Shown here in pieces: positions 25,766 to 38,487 of a DNA stretch of 64,000 bases. Within the stretch, counting starts at the first letter, position 1. Each line of letters opens with the position of its first letter. The notes beneath the pieces were generated by a model. It was given only the letters and a program-made list of their open reading frames with translations. It ran no database searches and was not told where the DNA came from. Location: contig JAMPIV010008103.1 of NCBI GenBank assembly GCA_024509875.1, forward strand, positions 102,296 to 166,295, read 5' to 3'. The position numbers were made by a program, and so were the translations under genes. Source of the DNA: Oreohelix idahoensis (lineage: Eukaryota > Mollusca > Gastropoda > Stylommatophora > Oreohelicidae).

Positions 25766-27185
25766 CCCGCAGGTGTCCATTACATAATTTGGACAGAACA
25801 AGCTTCTTGTAGCTCGAAGAAGTTACATTATGGACTTCGCTTACGGGGAATTTAGCAGTTGTTTAAAACGAGTCTCGTTAGCCAGCTGAAGATCTGATCC
25901 TAACTGAGGGTAGAGGAATACTAATTAGGTAGCTCTTCCCAGTATCAAAAGACATCAGAAGATAAATACGAGAGGATGAATGATCTCCTGTCGCTGCCGT
26001 GTAGACGAATAAAATTATACGAGTGAAATGATTCCAGGGACTGTCAAAAATAGTCACACTTGAAGAGTTAAGAATTTACAATAAAATGAAGACGAGGAGC
26101 AGAGGGAAGGAGACAAATATCAAAGATAAGAAATGGGAGTTTCTAACAGACCGAAATCGGCAGAAAATTCTGAATCATAACTCGCCACAGTCATACAATT
26201 CAATAGCTGAAATGTTTTGCGGTGTTCTACGGTGATTTCTCTTCACTATGAACTAGAATACATAGAGAGTTGGGGCCGGTGTAGGAGGCAAGAAGCACTG
26301 AACCGGCAACACGCACTGAACAGTATACGTGTTCAAAAACCACATTTTTACGAGCTAATTTTAGACATGACTACCGTTACTGGTTTTGCATGAAATAATT
26401 TATTTATAATGATAACATAGTGTTATATATGAAAATGTGAAGAAATAAAAGCGCTATGACATGCACTTAGTTGAATTGGTCAGTGATTTTAAACATGCAT
26501 TCAGTATCTACTATAATGAGTGCAAAAATAATTTAAAAAAAAAACAAAAAAAACATGCTGTACTTATCAATTTGTATAATTCTTTATGGAAAACTGTTTT
26601 AGGAGTTAACCACTTTCATTTTAAAGTAAGTTTATTTTTACATAATGTATGAAAGTTTCAGTTGCATCTGATTACGAATAGAGTTCTTCTCACAATTTGA
26701 AATGTGTTGGCAATTACTTTAAATTTTACATTCAACTTTCTTTTAGAGTTCAATAACAGCTCTAGTTCTTAAGTCGCTTAATTATAGTTCTTTGAACTTC
26801 CCTGATGACACAAGGCCGCGGTGAAACGTAACTGCCCTCCGTTGGATAAATATTTCACATCAGTAGGTAAGTTGAGATAAGATTCGCGCGATTCAAAGGC
26901 ATCAGGAAGAGAGACAAACCAGTTTAATTATTCTGGTATGGAAGAAACATGATCTTTTTATTGCCATTATACATTTTCTGAAAGGTGAATAGTGGATTGT
27001 TCTGAGAATACATGCAATATAAATCGATGCCCAGGTGATGGACAGCCTATTAGGAAATAAGTTTGTCACTCCAATAACGCTTATGGGAGAAAGGGGCTAC
27101 TTTTGTCATTTTGGGACCAACCCTCCACGGTCGTGATGCATGGGGGAGGGAACATCACGACCTGTTAAATATATCTATTTTGAAT
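25766..27185. other. Non-coding stretch, no gene recognised
   Basis: Contains a ribozyme-like motif at 26802-26826 that I rejected on pairing, and short A-runs at 26534-26552. No coding domain. Confidence 0.45.
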
Positions 27186-27546
27186 TTTTTTTTTTTTTTT
27201 TTTTTTTTTTGCGTACGCCCGCTATTACTCGAGGCGAAATTTCAGGTTAGTATGTTTAACATGAAACTGATTTTTGTGAGTATCCCTTTTTTTCTTGTAC
27301 AGAGACAGGTGTCCCTCGCCATTCAGGCAGATACTCGCCGATTTCGGAGGTACCTGTTAGAGCTGGGTCGGCTCAGGAGCCGCCAGGCCTGGTCGACGAC
27401 ACTTCTTCAAATGTCCTCGCCAGGGCTCGAGTTATCCAGTCCAAATCCCGGTCGGCGAAAAATCTCCAAAAGTCCTCGCCCGGGTTTGATCCTGGGTCAC
27501 CCGGTCGCCAGCGCAGTTTGGTAACTACTACACCAGCGCGGCTCCC
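27186..27546 (-). mobile_element. tRNA-derived SINE (family A head, different body)
   Basis: On the minus strand it starts near 27546 with GGGGAGCCGCGCTGGTGTAG, contains GGCGACCGGGTGACCC and a B-box-like GGATCAAACCC, and ends in an A-tail (T-run 27186-27209 on the plus strand). The first ~75 bp match the heads of the SINEs at 46740 and 59159. The body differs and contains two diverged direct copies of a TCGCC...CCCGG segment. Confidence 0.75.
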
Positions 27547-28257
27547 CGTTGAAATGTTAACATAAGCTATTATTTATTTTAGAAATTAATATTATTTTGT
27601 GTTGTATTGTATATTAGCATTAAAATTGTCAACATTAAAAGAAATGTGATTTCTTTTTTTATTTTGCTTTCATAAAGATTCGATTTTTTTTTTTTTTTTT
27701 TTTACATGTGCTCTTGTATCGTAATTCAAAATAGCTAGTTATCTACAACTTACCTCGATTAAAATTAAACGTTTTACGGATGAAAAAATATGCTTTGTTG
27801 CCCGCTCCGCGATAAGTATGTTCGGGCCAAAGAGAAGATTTATTTCAGAATGCGAGCAGATGACGTTATAAATTATTTGACTTTTTATATTAAGGTTAAA
27901 AAAATGATTTTAAATGCTCTTTTTGGTAATAGTAGTTACTAAATAAGCAATATACATATGTTTAACAGATTTTTAACTGACGTATACTGATTTTCGTTGG
28001 TTAGAATCTATATTTCGAAGGAATGTCATTTATCCGGTTTTACTTTATTAATACTCTTTATTTATACACTGCCAAGTACCACAAAAAAAAAAAAAAAAAA
28101 AAAACGCAGTTATTATGTATTATGGCTTTGGTTTTACTAGCACACCCATTTCTCAATACATACATACAGCATTAATTATACAGTACTTATGTACGGGTTT
28201 CCGATTTTTTTTTACCTTTAAAATGTTAAGTCCTTCCTACCTAGCAGGTAAGGTTCG
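27547..28257. other. Non-coding stretch, nothing recognised
   Basis: AT-rich with a T-run (27685-27704) and an A-run (28082-28103). Confidence 0.5.
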
Positions 28258-28297
28258 CTGTACAGTGGGCGGTACCTAGGTACCGCTCACTGTACAG
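28258..28297. repeat. 40-bp near-perfect palindrome
   Basis: CTGTACAGTGGGCGGTACCT and the 20 bases that follow read the same on both strands, apart from one mismatched pair. A 14-bp perfect palindrome (GGTACCTAGGTACC) sits at the centre. A further CTGTACAGTG-like piece and a TAGGAGGCA/TGCCTCCTA pair follow to 28352. Confidence 0.9.
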
Positions 28298-28569
28298 TGT
28301 CCGCTACCGTCAGGTAGGAGGCAATGTACAGTGTTCCCTACCGTTCTGCCTCCTACACCGGTTTCGCTACACAGTGACCCAGCAACACGTATATAATGGC
28401 AGAAAAGCCACAAGAAAAGCCTAGATCTATAGGGTAGATAATACCAATGACTCTTCAACTTGGTATTGGCTGCAAAAGAGCGAAAAGCTCAGCAGCCCTA
28501 GTTAAACAACAACATATAATAACTAAAACAATATAAAATAAACAGGAAATATTTCCATTAAAGTAAGGG

Positions 28570-28665
28570 TAAGTGACAAGAATACGAAAACATTTCCAAA
28601 CAATCTCATAGATGAAATAACAACAGTAGCAGCCAGACATATATCAAACTCAAATATAGGTAAGG
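28570..28665 (+). pseudogene. Fragment of the 23.7-kb LINE family
   Basis: The run AATCTCATAGATGAAATAAC, followed by AACAGTAGCAGCCAGACATA, closely matches 24183-24245. Fewer than 100 bp are preserved; no coding function remains. Confidence 0.65.
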
Positions 28666-30428
28666 TAAATATTAACTGTGAATATACATTATGTCTCGTA
28701 TTTGTAAGGAGTGGACGTCAGATGGTGAATGGTGATGTTCAGATTAAATCAATGTGTGTCTTCAAACAACTAGATCAGTGTGTCTTCTGTCTTAAACACA
28801 ACTGCAGTAATGATCAACATTCGTGTGAACATAACTTATCAACATATATTTTACTCAAAGATAAATCTCATTCTTTGAAAAACTAATGCTCAGTCATGAC
28901 TTAAAATCATAAAACAATGAAAGGAAAAAACGCTTTACTGATGACTTGTTATTGTTACCAAATGAATTAATGTACAGAAAATAAATGTTCTACACATTCT
29001 AACATAGAATAACAGTGGATGGCCAGTTATCATTATTCAGTATTTCTTCACATCGTTCACACATTTATTTTTATCGTTTCCTAGAATGACTGATTACTGG
29101 TCATCCACATCTATTCTATGCTTCTGTGACGGGTCGGTGGTGGTGGTGTGGTTGGTGTTGCGATTCCTTGGTTATGGTATTATTTATTGAATAGTAAAGT
29201 CACTCTTTAGACGTATCAATGTTGGTTATAAATGGTTAGCTCTGGGCATCAGAACATCCCTTCGACGTTCTGATTTGCATAGTATATAGTATTTGATTTC
29301 CCTTGTGGGAGAGTTATCGTGCTGACAAAGGTAAACACCAACAGCTGTAGAACCGAACCCGAAACGTAAATAAAGGATCAAGCCTTCTGCTTTGAGTCCA
29401 CATGTATTGAGATTCATACAAAAACGATAATCGACATTCACAAAGGTTTCATGTACAATTCAGCGTAACAATTGAATTCCAAATAATATCAATAAGTATC
29501 CGTCCGTGTCAAAACAATATGTCAGATGAACATCGTGGCTATATACGTGCGCTGTTGTAGTCAACAGCCAGAAATGAGCACATGAGTTCTTGACATCTAC
29601 AATTTGAATCATAATACGATTCTCCTTCCATTATTAGTTTAATTTAATTAATCTCATGCTTAGATTAATTTCCGAACTGACCCTGAAGTCTACATCGATT
29701 CATCTATATAATATAGGCTATATACTCAGCCTTATTTCCTTGGAAGAAATACAAGACACGACCTTCTTGCTTGACGGATAGCGTAACAAAGGCCCTGTAA
29801 CCAAGTCACCCGGCGTGACCTTCCCAACGCGAATGCGTCATAATCTCCGCATATATTTCGCGTTCACTATACCGTAAATTATCGACATATTCTATAAATA
29901 TTAATGACCCCTAAACGTTGCGCATGGGTAAACCCCAGCAGACGCCGTCATTTAAAATAACACCGTAACAGTTTCAGAACGTCTGTCTGTTACATTTGGT
30001 AACTATAACAAAATTGATCTTTAAAACGTGTGTTTTTCTTTCACTTGTTATACTGTTTTTATTGTGGCGATGCAGTGAGAGAGAAGGAGAGAGAGAGCGA
30101 GGGAGAGAGAGAGACAGACAGACAGTCGGACAGAAAGAATTCCACTCGACTATAAAACGCTAGTCACATCAACACATCATAACTTCAGCAATCAAAGCTC
30201 ACCACTACCATCACCATCTGTTTCAACCACTAACTAGAACATACTCATCTATTCATCCGCTCCCGCGTAAATCACATACTTGTACTATTATTTCTACAGC
30301 TGCCGTTGATGACGGTGGCAGTTGCAGTTGTAGTAAGCGCTGGAATGAAGAGTCAAGAACTATGATACAGCAGCTCTATTGGAAAGAGCAGCTGATGTTC
30401 ATAATTACTTTCCGTAAAGTTTGTAGCA
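28666..30428. other. Non-coding stretch with (GA)n tract
   Basis: No gene recognised. An imperfect (GA)n/(GACA)n tract lies at about 30076-30125. Confidence 0.5.
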
Positions 30429-30790
30429 AGAGCAATAACACAGCAGTAACAGCAGCAGTATTTGCAGAAGTACCGCCACAGTAGAACTAGTAGTGGTTGT
30501 GGTGGTCAAGATGTGCGGTTTATTAGCAACAGTAGTAGTAGTAGTAGAAGCAGTGGCCATCGTAGTAGCAGCAGCAACAGTAGTAGTAGTACTAGTAGTA
30601 GTTGTAGCAGCAGTAGCAGCAGTAGTAGTAGTAGTAGAAGCAGTGGCCATCGTAGTAGCAGCAGCAACAGTAGTAGTAGTACTAGTAGTAGTTGTAGCAG
30701 CAGCAGCAGCAGCAGAAGTAGCAGTAGTAGTAGTAGTAGTTGTAGAAGCAGTGGCTATAGTAGTAGCAGCAGTAGCATGTGTAGCAGAGG
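30429..30790. repeat. AGC/AGT trinucleotide array with a 90-bp internal duplication
   Basis: About 360 bp of mixed (AGT)n and (AGC)n. A longer unit containing AGAAGCAGTGGCCATCGTAG is repeated at a 90-bp offset (about 30547 and 30637), with a diverged third partial copy near 30737. Open Ser-, Val- and Thr-rich frames on both strands simply reflect the triplet periodicity. Confidence 0.93.
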
Positions 30791-31519
30791 TGCTACGTAG
30801 CAATGATAGTTTTAGAATATATAAAACCCCCTAGTAAAAGGGATAACAAGCTTCAAAAATGACCCATAATAACTAAATAAATGTCAAGGTTCCAGAGTGT
30901 TGAAATATCAGGCAATAAAAATACACAGATGTATTAAGTTCTAACGAGAAAGCAAATAGCAAAATTGTTTTAAGATATGTCAAGGCACTTTCCTGAAAAG
31001 ATTTTTTCTACGACACTGTACAAGACGAAATTTATGCGGTATTTTCGTAAGAAAATAATCTACGTGAATCACTGATAAGTGTAATCATTAGATAATTTGC
31101 TATCTGACAATAACATGTCGAACACTTTTTTTTTTTTTTTGGTCTCTTTCACGGCGCTATATCCTGGTTTGTATTTGATAATTATAGAAGATTACTTTTG
31201 TTTATATTGACTGAAAATGGTAAAATCTAATAAGATTTCGTCGTCAAAAATGTCGCAGAATGATTCATTTCCTTGTCCTATTCGTGTGTGATTTTCTTAT
31301 TGTGTTTGTTAAATCATTGAAGAATACTTTTGTCTATCCTTTTAAAAGTACTGTTTATTTCGTTAGTAATTTTAAAATTTTGGAGACATCAATAAATTTG
31401 GTCTAAAATATATGATGGGAAATTATTATTTCAATGTTCATTCCAAACAGGTATCGGTGTGGTGCGTGTAGTGTGATTATAATTAGAGCAGTGAATAATA
31501 AATATAAGGTAATGGTGGT
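30791..31519. other. Non-coding stretch, nothing recognised
   Basis: AT-rich sequence with a T-run at about 31123-31140; no gene. Confidence 0.5.
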
Positions 31520-31765
31520 CCCACGGCAGATACTGCCGTAGTGGAGTGAAGTGTTAGAGACTTCACTATACTAGGTCCGGCATCGAGAGGTGAGGTGACC
31601 AGTTATTTTCCTCGCTGCCTTTTCCTTCCCTAACTCACGAGCAAAGTCAGGTACCCATTTACAGCTGAGTAGACTGGAGCGTGCCGATACGGTGAATCGA
31701 ACCAAGCACCTTTGCCGCTAGAGACCAGCGCTCTAACCTCTCTTTCAATCAGACGCTCAATAAAT
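31520..31765 (-). mobile_element. tRNA-derived SINE, family B, most complete copy
   Basis: On the minus strand the element starts near 31765 with a tRNA-like head: GGTTAGAGCGCTGGTCTCTA (A-box side), then GGTTCGATTC (B box). The family body follows (CAGCTGTAAATGGGTACC, AAGGCAGCGAGG, AGTGAAGTCTCTAAC). Such SINEs are transcribed by RNA polymerase III from the internal boxes and copied by a partner LINE's reverse transcriptase. Two incomplete relatives lie at 9410 and 19505. The parent tRNA was not identified. Confidence 0.82.
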
Positions 31766-31952
31766 ACATAAATACATAATATTGCATATATTTTTTATTA
31801 ATTATAATTGTTAAACAACAAAATATGTACGAAAGATCTCGGTTGTTATATCACAATGTGTATACAAACAAACTGTCTCTGGTAAGGAAAAGACATGAAA
31901 TAAGTTTAATTTAATTATTAATAGGTATATACTGAGGCGAAATGTCAAGAGT
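31766..31952. other. AT-rich spacer between SINE and MITE
   Basis: No feature recognised. Confidence 0.5.
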
Positions 31953-32112
31953 AAGGCCGCTTACACACGAGCGTTTCTTGACGCGCGTGACGAATGAAAG
32001 AGTACGGATTTACAGATAGTCTCGCTCGGCTGAGCAGCCTGTAAATCCCTTACTCCTTCATTCGTCACGCGCGAGAAACGCGCGGCAAGAAACGCTCGTG
32101 TGTAAGGGCCCT
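31953..32112. mobile_element. ~160-bp foldback MITE
   Basis: Almost the whole element folds on itself. The left arm starts AAGGCCGCTTACACACGAGC and runs through TTTCTTGACGCGCGTGACGA. The right arm is its reverse complement with a short extra CG-rich insertion and ends GTGTGTAAGGGCCCT. Right after it, 32112-32131 restarts with the same terminal sequence, suggesting a second, broken copy. The termini resemble those of hAT-type MITEs; superfamily uncertain. Confidence 0.82.
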
Positions 32113-32131
32113 AAGGCCGCTTACACACGAA

Positions 32132-32906
32132 CTACATTACAAATTGCTTCAAGCTTCGCAGATACCCCTACGCTTTTAGACCAAGCCTTCCAGAAAGCCG
32201 TCATCTCTGTGAATAAAAAAACAAAAACATAATTAGGAAAGAAGCTTTCATTTCTTGAAATAAGTCCATCGAACCAAAAGGTCACGCAGCTAACTATTGG
32301 CTCCTTCATGTACTAGTCAACACGTTGTTATTATCCACATCAAAGTGACCAAATGCTGTTTTATTTTTTCCCGGTTTATCAGATTGTGTGTGGATAATGT
32401 GTTTGTTCATGTCTTCAAGTTGGGTAGTGTAACCAATGCTGGAGGACAAGGCAGAAGGTCAATATTATATTGTAGTTTTAAAGTTTTACCAACACAAACG
32501 TATCGAAGACTCAGATTTATCGATGATGTTAAAGTTATTTACTCCGCCAGCGTCGTTTGCATCTTTTGTATTGTCGAAATCAAGTGTTCAGAGTAACTGG
32601 AGAACGCTTTCACAATTCTAAGTTCTTAGGGTGATAGAAATAAAATAAACCTAAGTTGGAACACAGAGGTTCACTGACAACAAAACTACCGTGGGTTGGG
32701 AACTGCTAAAGAAATGTGAGGTAAAGGAAAAGACTGCTATGAAGTCGTCATAATCCTCCATAATCATCATCATCTGCCATCTCCACTTTTCGGCTGTAAT
32801 GGATCTCTAACGCCTTCTGGCTTGATGGTGCACTCTGATATACTATTTCTCGTCCATCTCTTGATGTTATCTTCCCATCCTACTTCTAGCACTGTAATAG
32901 TGCGTT

Positions 32907-32910
<4 letters not shown>
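32132..32910. other. Non-coding stretch, possible transposon debris
   Basis: Follows the restarted MITE terminus. No domain-level coding match was recognised. Confidence 0.4.

Positions 32911-32995
<85 letters not shown>
32911..32995. repeat. (TA)n microsatellite
   Basis: About 85 bp of uninterrupted TA repeat. Confidence 0.98.
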
Positions 32996-32999
<4 letters not shown>

Positions 33000-35839
33000 A
33001 GGTAGCTTCAAAAAGTTCGCGGAATAGTCGACTAGTTTGAATGAGTGATTATGTCATGGAGTGTGATGTATAATGGAAATATAGCCGACGGTAATCTGAC
33101 AGTCTTAGTAATCCCGTTAGCGTGCTATGATTTGCTAGCAAAACCATGCATTTTTCTGCCTGTCTCACTCATACAAGCTTATTTTTCATCCACGCATCTT
33201 TTCCTTGAGTTTGGGACGCAAAAACAGCGAGGAAAGTAACTGTTTACCCCACCTCATCTTGATGAACCTAAAAAAAAGTCCCTGAGTCATTCAGTTGCAC
33301 ACCGTTTGAAAATTTCACGAGTTCTTATAACATACCTCTGAATATGTCTCAAATCACTAATTTACTGTACGAAGAATTCGATTTTTATGTCTTGTTGTTG
33401 TTTTTTTTTTTTAATGTTTATTTTTATTTTTTTATATTTTTTAATTAATTCTTTTTTAAATTTTTTTTTTAATTTTTTAAAAAATTCATTATTATTATTA
33501 TTTTTTTTTTTATATTTTTTATTTTTATTTAAAAAAACGTAATTTAATTATGATGATATTTGCAAATGTAATATTACTTTTATAATGATAAATGCCTTAA
33601 TTATGCTTAAAGTAAATGTGAGGATGAAAGGATATAGTATACATGATGAGAGAGAGAGGAACGGCAGAATGTCAGACGGGCCTGCGTGCCCAATTCTTAA
33701 CCCTTTGAAAATAAAGTTCGTTCGTTCCTTGAACATAAACAGACGAAGCGTTTACAGACGTTCGTGACCTGCCAGTGTGTTTATCAAGTTTCTCACGCGA
33801 GCTGATCTGTCAATCATCGGATACCTGACAGACCGCACGAGAATAACACCGGACCTTTTGAAGTAGAAACACGGGCAAAAATCTTTCCCAGAGTACCCTT
33901 TGAAGTTTGTACACAGAGTGAAGGCGGGGAAACCCCGAGCTCTTTGATCTTCAGAAGCGAGCACGCTCTTCGAGAACCCCGTTACACGGATTTAAGTCTG
34001 TAATGGCGGTCTAATGCCTGAGAAAGGCCGACTGTAAGCCTTTATCTGGGGAACTCGTGCTTCTGATTCTCTGGTACACACAATAGTGTGAAAAGTAGCA
34101 TCAACTATAGATCAGAGAACCATGATGATATATAAATTGTGCTTTCTTAAACCTGCTATCAGTTGTCACTCAGAATTTTCGGATAGTCTAAGCACGTAGC
34201 CTAGAACCATTGTGGAAGATGTGTTAATAGCACTCGTGGGGATTGTCATTCTGATTTTCTGGTAATAGAAATTAGTGTTAGCGTACCATTATAATTCACT
34301 GTGATTTTCTAGTGTTAAAACTAGTGAAATAAAATAACGCGTAGCTATTTCATGCCAGAGGCTCAGTTATAATGTTAATTTTCATCACACGCTTTCTCAC
34401 ACAAGAAGAGACGATTAGCTGACTGGATTATATGCTAGGCGCGACTGATAGAATAGAATTCACGTTTATTTCATTTTGTGTATTTATTATAAGTGCCTAT
34501 TATTTACTACCATACGGTGACCAACAGACGCCGACAATTTAATAGCTATTAACGACAGGCGATATTTATGTAACTGCGCGTATGGATAATTAAATAATAA
34601 TTGACATTGTACGCTAATCGTTACAGCGCGAGCAAGGGCGGGGAGGGTTGCATACCTTCATCCGACCTGAAATCTCAGCGTTGGCGACGTGCGATAGTTT
34701 AGGCATAAAGGAAAACACCTGGGACGGTAAACTTTAATCAGGACTGACGGAGTGGATAAGAGGTCATCTTCACCCCGTCCTGTAGCTATATAGAATAGTA
34801 GCATTTTTTGTCATAAATGTTCTTTATTCCTAGCAGACCTGATCACAAGAGCATCCAGCGGTCTTTTTTCGGTCTTTTCTTCATTTACTGATTGATTAAT
34901 GTTGTCTTTTTCTTGGCTTGTGCGTCACCAATTTCATTTGGGAGCCAACGATACAATAGAAACATTTTAACTTGTAAATTTTAACTGGACTTACATAACC
35001 CAGCTATATTTTGTTCAATTTTATCAGCCCACTGGGGTGTGAAACCAATAACATTACTCCCGACTTTTGACAGTCGTATCCAAGTGGATTTATCCAGAAA
35101 AGTTACGCTGTTTCAGAATCGGCACTCACCATAAAGCCAGCCGATAGCATTATCATCATCATCATAAGTAACATTTTTAGCAACAAAATGTTTCCCAATA
35201 CTGGAAGTATTTTCCTCCTTTTTTTTTAAACTGTGAACCCCAAAGAGCACGTCTTGCTACACTAAGAATTCGCGGTGACATTTTGTTCATTCAGTGAAAA
35301 TTAAACCATCAAATTCGGCGTCCACCTCATAAATCTTACTTGTTAGAGGATGGACTGGGCCCAATTTGGGAAATACACCTAACATTTTGTATATTCATGA
35401 ATCATTGTAATTCTAAAGGATATCACCAAGAATAGGTAAGCGTGATTAAGTGGCCACTGTATGTCAGAGAGAGAGTGAATATTTTTCTTTGTTACAGGAA
35501 CTGAACCAACCTGAGATTTTGCTAAACTTGTTTATTTTACTAGATAGCATATAGTAGGAACTTGTTCTTTACTGTCTATTCTGTAACATAGTGCCAACCT
35601 TTGACCTTTGGGTTATTAACTATTTTTGGGTTCTTTTTCTCAATAAGGGGAGGGGACATTTATTCTGTTATTTTCCTATGTATGTAAATCTGATTTTTTT
35701 TGACATTTCTTTAGATGTTTGATGTTGTCAAGTTTAAATGATAATAAACAACAAAAGAAACTTAACTTTGTGTGTTGGTCAGACCCATACCCAATTAACC
35801 GTACTTTTTCACGTTTGTGTGTCTTGATGTCACATAGCT
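32996..35839. other. Non-coding stretch, no gene recognised
   Basis: Contains a strongly A/T low-complexity patch (33400-33545). The remainder has ordinary base composition. No coding domains or repeat family recognised. Confidence 0.5.
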
Positions 35840-35863
35840 GTGTGTGTGTGTGTGTGTGTGTGT
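35840..35863. repeat. (TG)n tract flanking the LTR element
   Basis: About 24 bp of TG repeat ending just left of the GTAGT target duplication (35862-35866). Confidence 0.9.
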
Positions 35864-35866
35864 AGT

Positions 35867-38285
35867 TGTCGTGGAATATTCTAATCCACATATATAAATT
35901 ATCAAGTAAATATAAAGCCTAATAAATACATATAATAAATAAAGGAAGAAGAATGGTAAAGAACAGTGCTGTCACAATGACTGTACTCGAAATCCCCTTG
36001 TTTTCTACTGCGTATGCAAATTGTAACGTTTCACGTTGATATTAAAGGCCTTCTGCAACATACACGCGTTTCCCAAACACACAATAAAATGTGCTGCCTT
36101 TCTAAGAAAAACCTTGAAATATGCAAGTTGACCTAAATTTTAAATTCCATTCATGTCTTTTTCTACACTATGTTACCAAGATCAAAAGACAGATGGACAA
36201 AAGGATAGCGAGAAGGGAGAGGCAGAAAGCCGAACACTAAACACGCTTCGCGCGATACACAAATGCTGCCATCACGCGTGTAAGACTACATGCACTAACT
36301 TTTTTTCAGACGGACAGTGATAAAATACATTACCCATCCCAGAGTTAGGTTTATAAATCCTGAAAAACTCTTATTAGAAAAGATAACATTAGATGGGTTT
36401 ACGGTTGAAAACATAACAGTACCCAGACAGCACATCTTCGAAACAGGAGGTAGAAAATACATATTTTGAACGCAGCCACGTAGCTCTTTTAAATTTGGAT
36501 ATTTGGGTTTCCTTAGGGCTTGCTGACAAAGAATATGTAAAACGTTACGCAAATAGTCCAGGAATTAATAAATTATACCCAAAATAAAATAGTGGGGATG
36601 CCTGACAGCATGGAATCATTTCTGCTCATAAAATTTTTTTATAACGTGTTTGAAAAAAATCTTACGTTACAGAATTAGCCTACCATGTAAACTCCAAATT
36701 GATTGGAGCGCAACAAATGAAAGACTAACCACGATTGGTCGGGCTATAAATACTATCTTTCGTTGTTAGGGGAGACGTGAAAAGGTAACATTTTTTTCAA
36801 ACACTTGTCGAAACGTGGCCTCATTGGCTAGACTCGCTGATATACTCACTTAGGAGCGTTAGTTCGAGACCACTAGTGCAAATAATCTTGATAAAGCAAC
36901 AGTGCGTTGAAGCCTGCTCATATTTGTGTTAAATAAAAGCCTGGAACATAAGCAGATGGGAATTTGTGCCAGTAATTGTGCCAGAATTCATTGCTAATCA
37001 ACGTATCTGTGTTTATTTCCATGAAATTGTGGTAAGCTTGAACCATTCAGTATCTTTTAATGAAAATTGAATGTAAATTGTTAATTTATGCCTGTATATA
37101 TATGTGTAGCTCAGTGGCAAACAGGAGATAAAGCCTATAATGCTCCAGCCTGAACAGAGGGTGTCGGAGGGAAGTAAAACGGCATGGAATGGCCAAATAG
37201 TACACTGACACCTGGATTATTGATTAGACAGAAATAATGCTGGAAGTGCAGAGGCGTGGTAACCATTAAGGAGGTAAATACTGGTATAAAGTATTTCAGA
37301 TGAAGCTGACAGTTGGCCTAACGCTCTGAACTCAATGTTTGTGTTGTATTGTGCTCAGTGTAGAACTAGAGTATCAATTAGTTATGAAGTAGAAGGTACA
37401 TCCTTCTTGTTTTCAGGGACCGTGGTCTTGATGGTATTGAGCAGCACCTGGTCAGAGCTTTGCTGAATCCAGAGTCGGACAGCATACTCCTTGGTCCATT
37501 TAGCTATCAGTGAGGTGTCTCCAGAGCCCAGAGGAGAATTCGAGCAGAGGAGTCCTCCCTGCCGCCATCACGCAAGATAAGCTGATTTGGCCAGCTGAGC
37601 TCAACATTATGTCCCCTCATCTTGAAATGACTTTGTAAAAATAACATTCCCAGGGGAATTTAATTGTCTTAATATCAGGAACTGAGAACATCTCCAATAA
37701 TAGTCCCAAAAGACAAACTATTGAAGTCATGATGACAAATACCAACAGAGCTTGAACAAAACAAAACCAGTATTACCTCATATTACCACTACACAACTGA
37801 CACACATAGGATATTTTTAATAATATATGTCACTACAATATTCATATTGATAAAGTCTGTACATATACTTGTAATTAAAATTGATTGTGATTCCTGGTTC
37901 CTTTGTATTTGAATCAGGACACATATACCTTTATGATAACCATGAATACATATTGTTATTTGAAAAGTTATCAGTGACTCCTTAAGATATTCTCATAGAG
38001 TGTTATATGTATGTGAGTGTCACAGTGTTGTCAAGAGTAGTGGATTAAATTAAATTGTTTATCTGTCTGTTGTTGTGACTTACACTTCATCATACACATA
38101 CCCTAGACACCTAACGTAGTCATCACACTATTCCAGAATAATTCTGACTGAGATATATAGATATGTGGTAGCAAGTAAGGTTATCTATAATACACTACTT
38201 TTAATAGATATAGATACCTTCACAGCTGATCTCAGTCAGTACACTAAGTCCCCTATAAATATTTATAACATCCCACTTCACCACA
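35867..38285 (+). repeat. 5' long terminal repeat
   Basis: 2419 bp, unusually long for an LTR. It differs from the 3' LTR by about five substitutions and eight one-base indels, all eight in homopolymer runs. Near identity implies a recent insertion. An LTR would normally carry the promoter and polyadenylation site; I did not place either. Confidence 0.95.
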
Positions 38286-38289
38286 TATA

Positions 38290-38307
38290 TTGGGGTCTCG
38301 CTCTTGG
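38290..38307 (+). other. Candidate primer-binding site
   Basis: TGGGGTCTCGCTCTTGGG starts four bases after the 5' LTR. The TGG start is expected for pairing with a tRNA 3'-CCA end. The tRNA is not identified. Confidence 0.5.
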
Positions 38308-38487
38308 GATTTTGAATCTTTCCCTATTAAAAAGATTGGGGGTAATTCACTTCAGGGAATATAAGAATTAAAAGGTATCCTTGGGTGGAATTAAATAAGG
38401 TTGAGCTCACGGTGCCTGTGTTGTCCATTAGATATATTTAGAGATTAAATTGTTGGTTAGACATTGTAGAAATTTACCTGATAGACA

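Noticed and set aside
26802..26826. Hammerhead-ribozyme-like core: CTGATGA, 14 bases, GAAA, followed by GTAAC...GTTG
   Set aside because: The two catalytic boxes are well spaced, but the 14 bases between them do not form a convincing stem II, and stems I and III are only about three pairs. A covariance-model search would be decisive.
30462..30834. Ser-, Val- and Thr-rich open frames over the triplet array
   Set aside because: A triplet repeat keeps all frames open on both strands; no flanking coding sequence supports a protein.
31700..31765. Possible genuine tRNA gene (A- and B-box-like motifs on the minus strand)
   Set aside because: No intact acceptor stem or clear cloverleaf, and the same head is attached to a repeated SINE body.
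32770..33040. Open frames rich in alternating Tyr-Ile across (TA)n tracts (also at 9485-9735, 45693-45944, 60468-60848)
   Set aside because: TA repeats lack stops in these frames; the sequence is not protein-coding.
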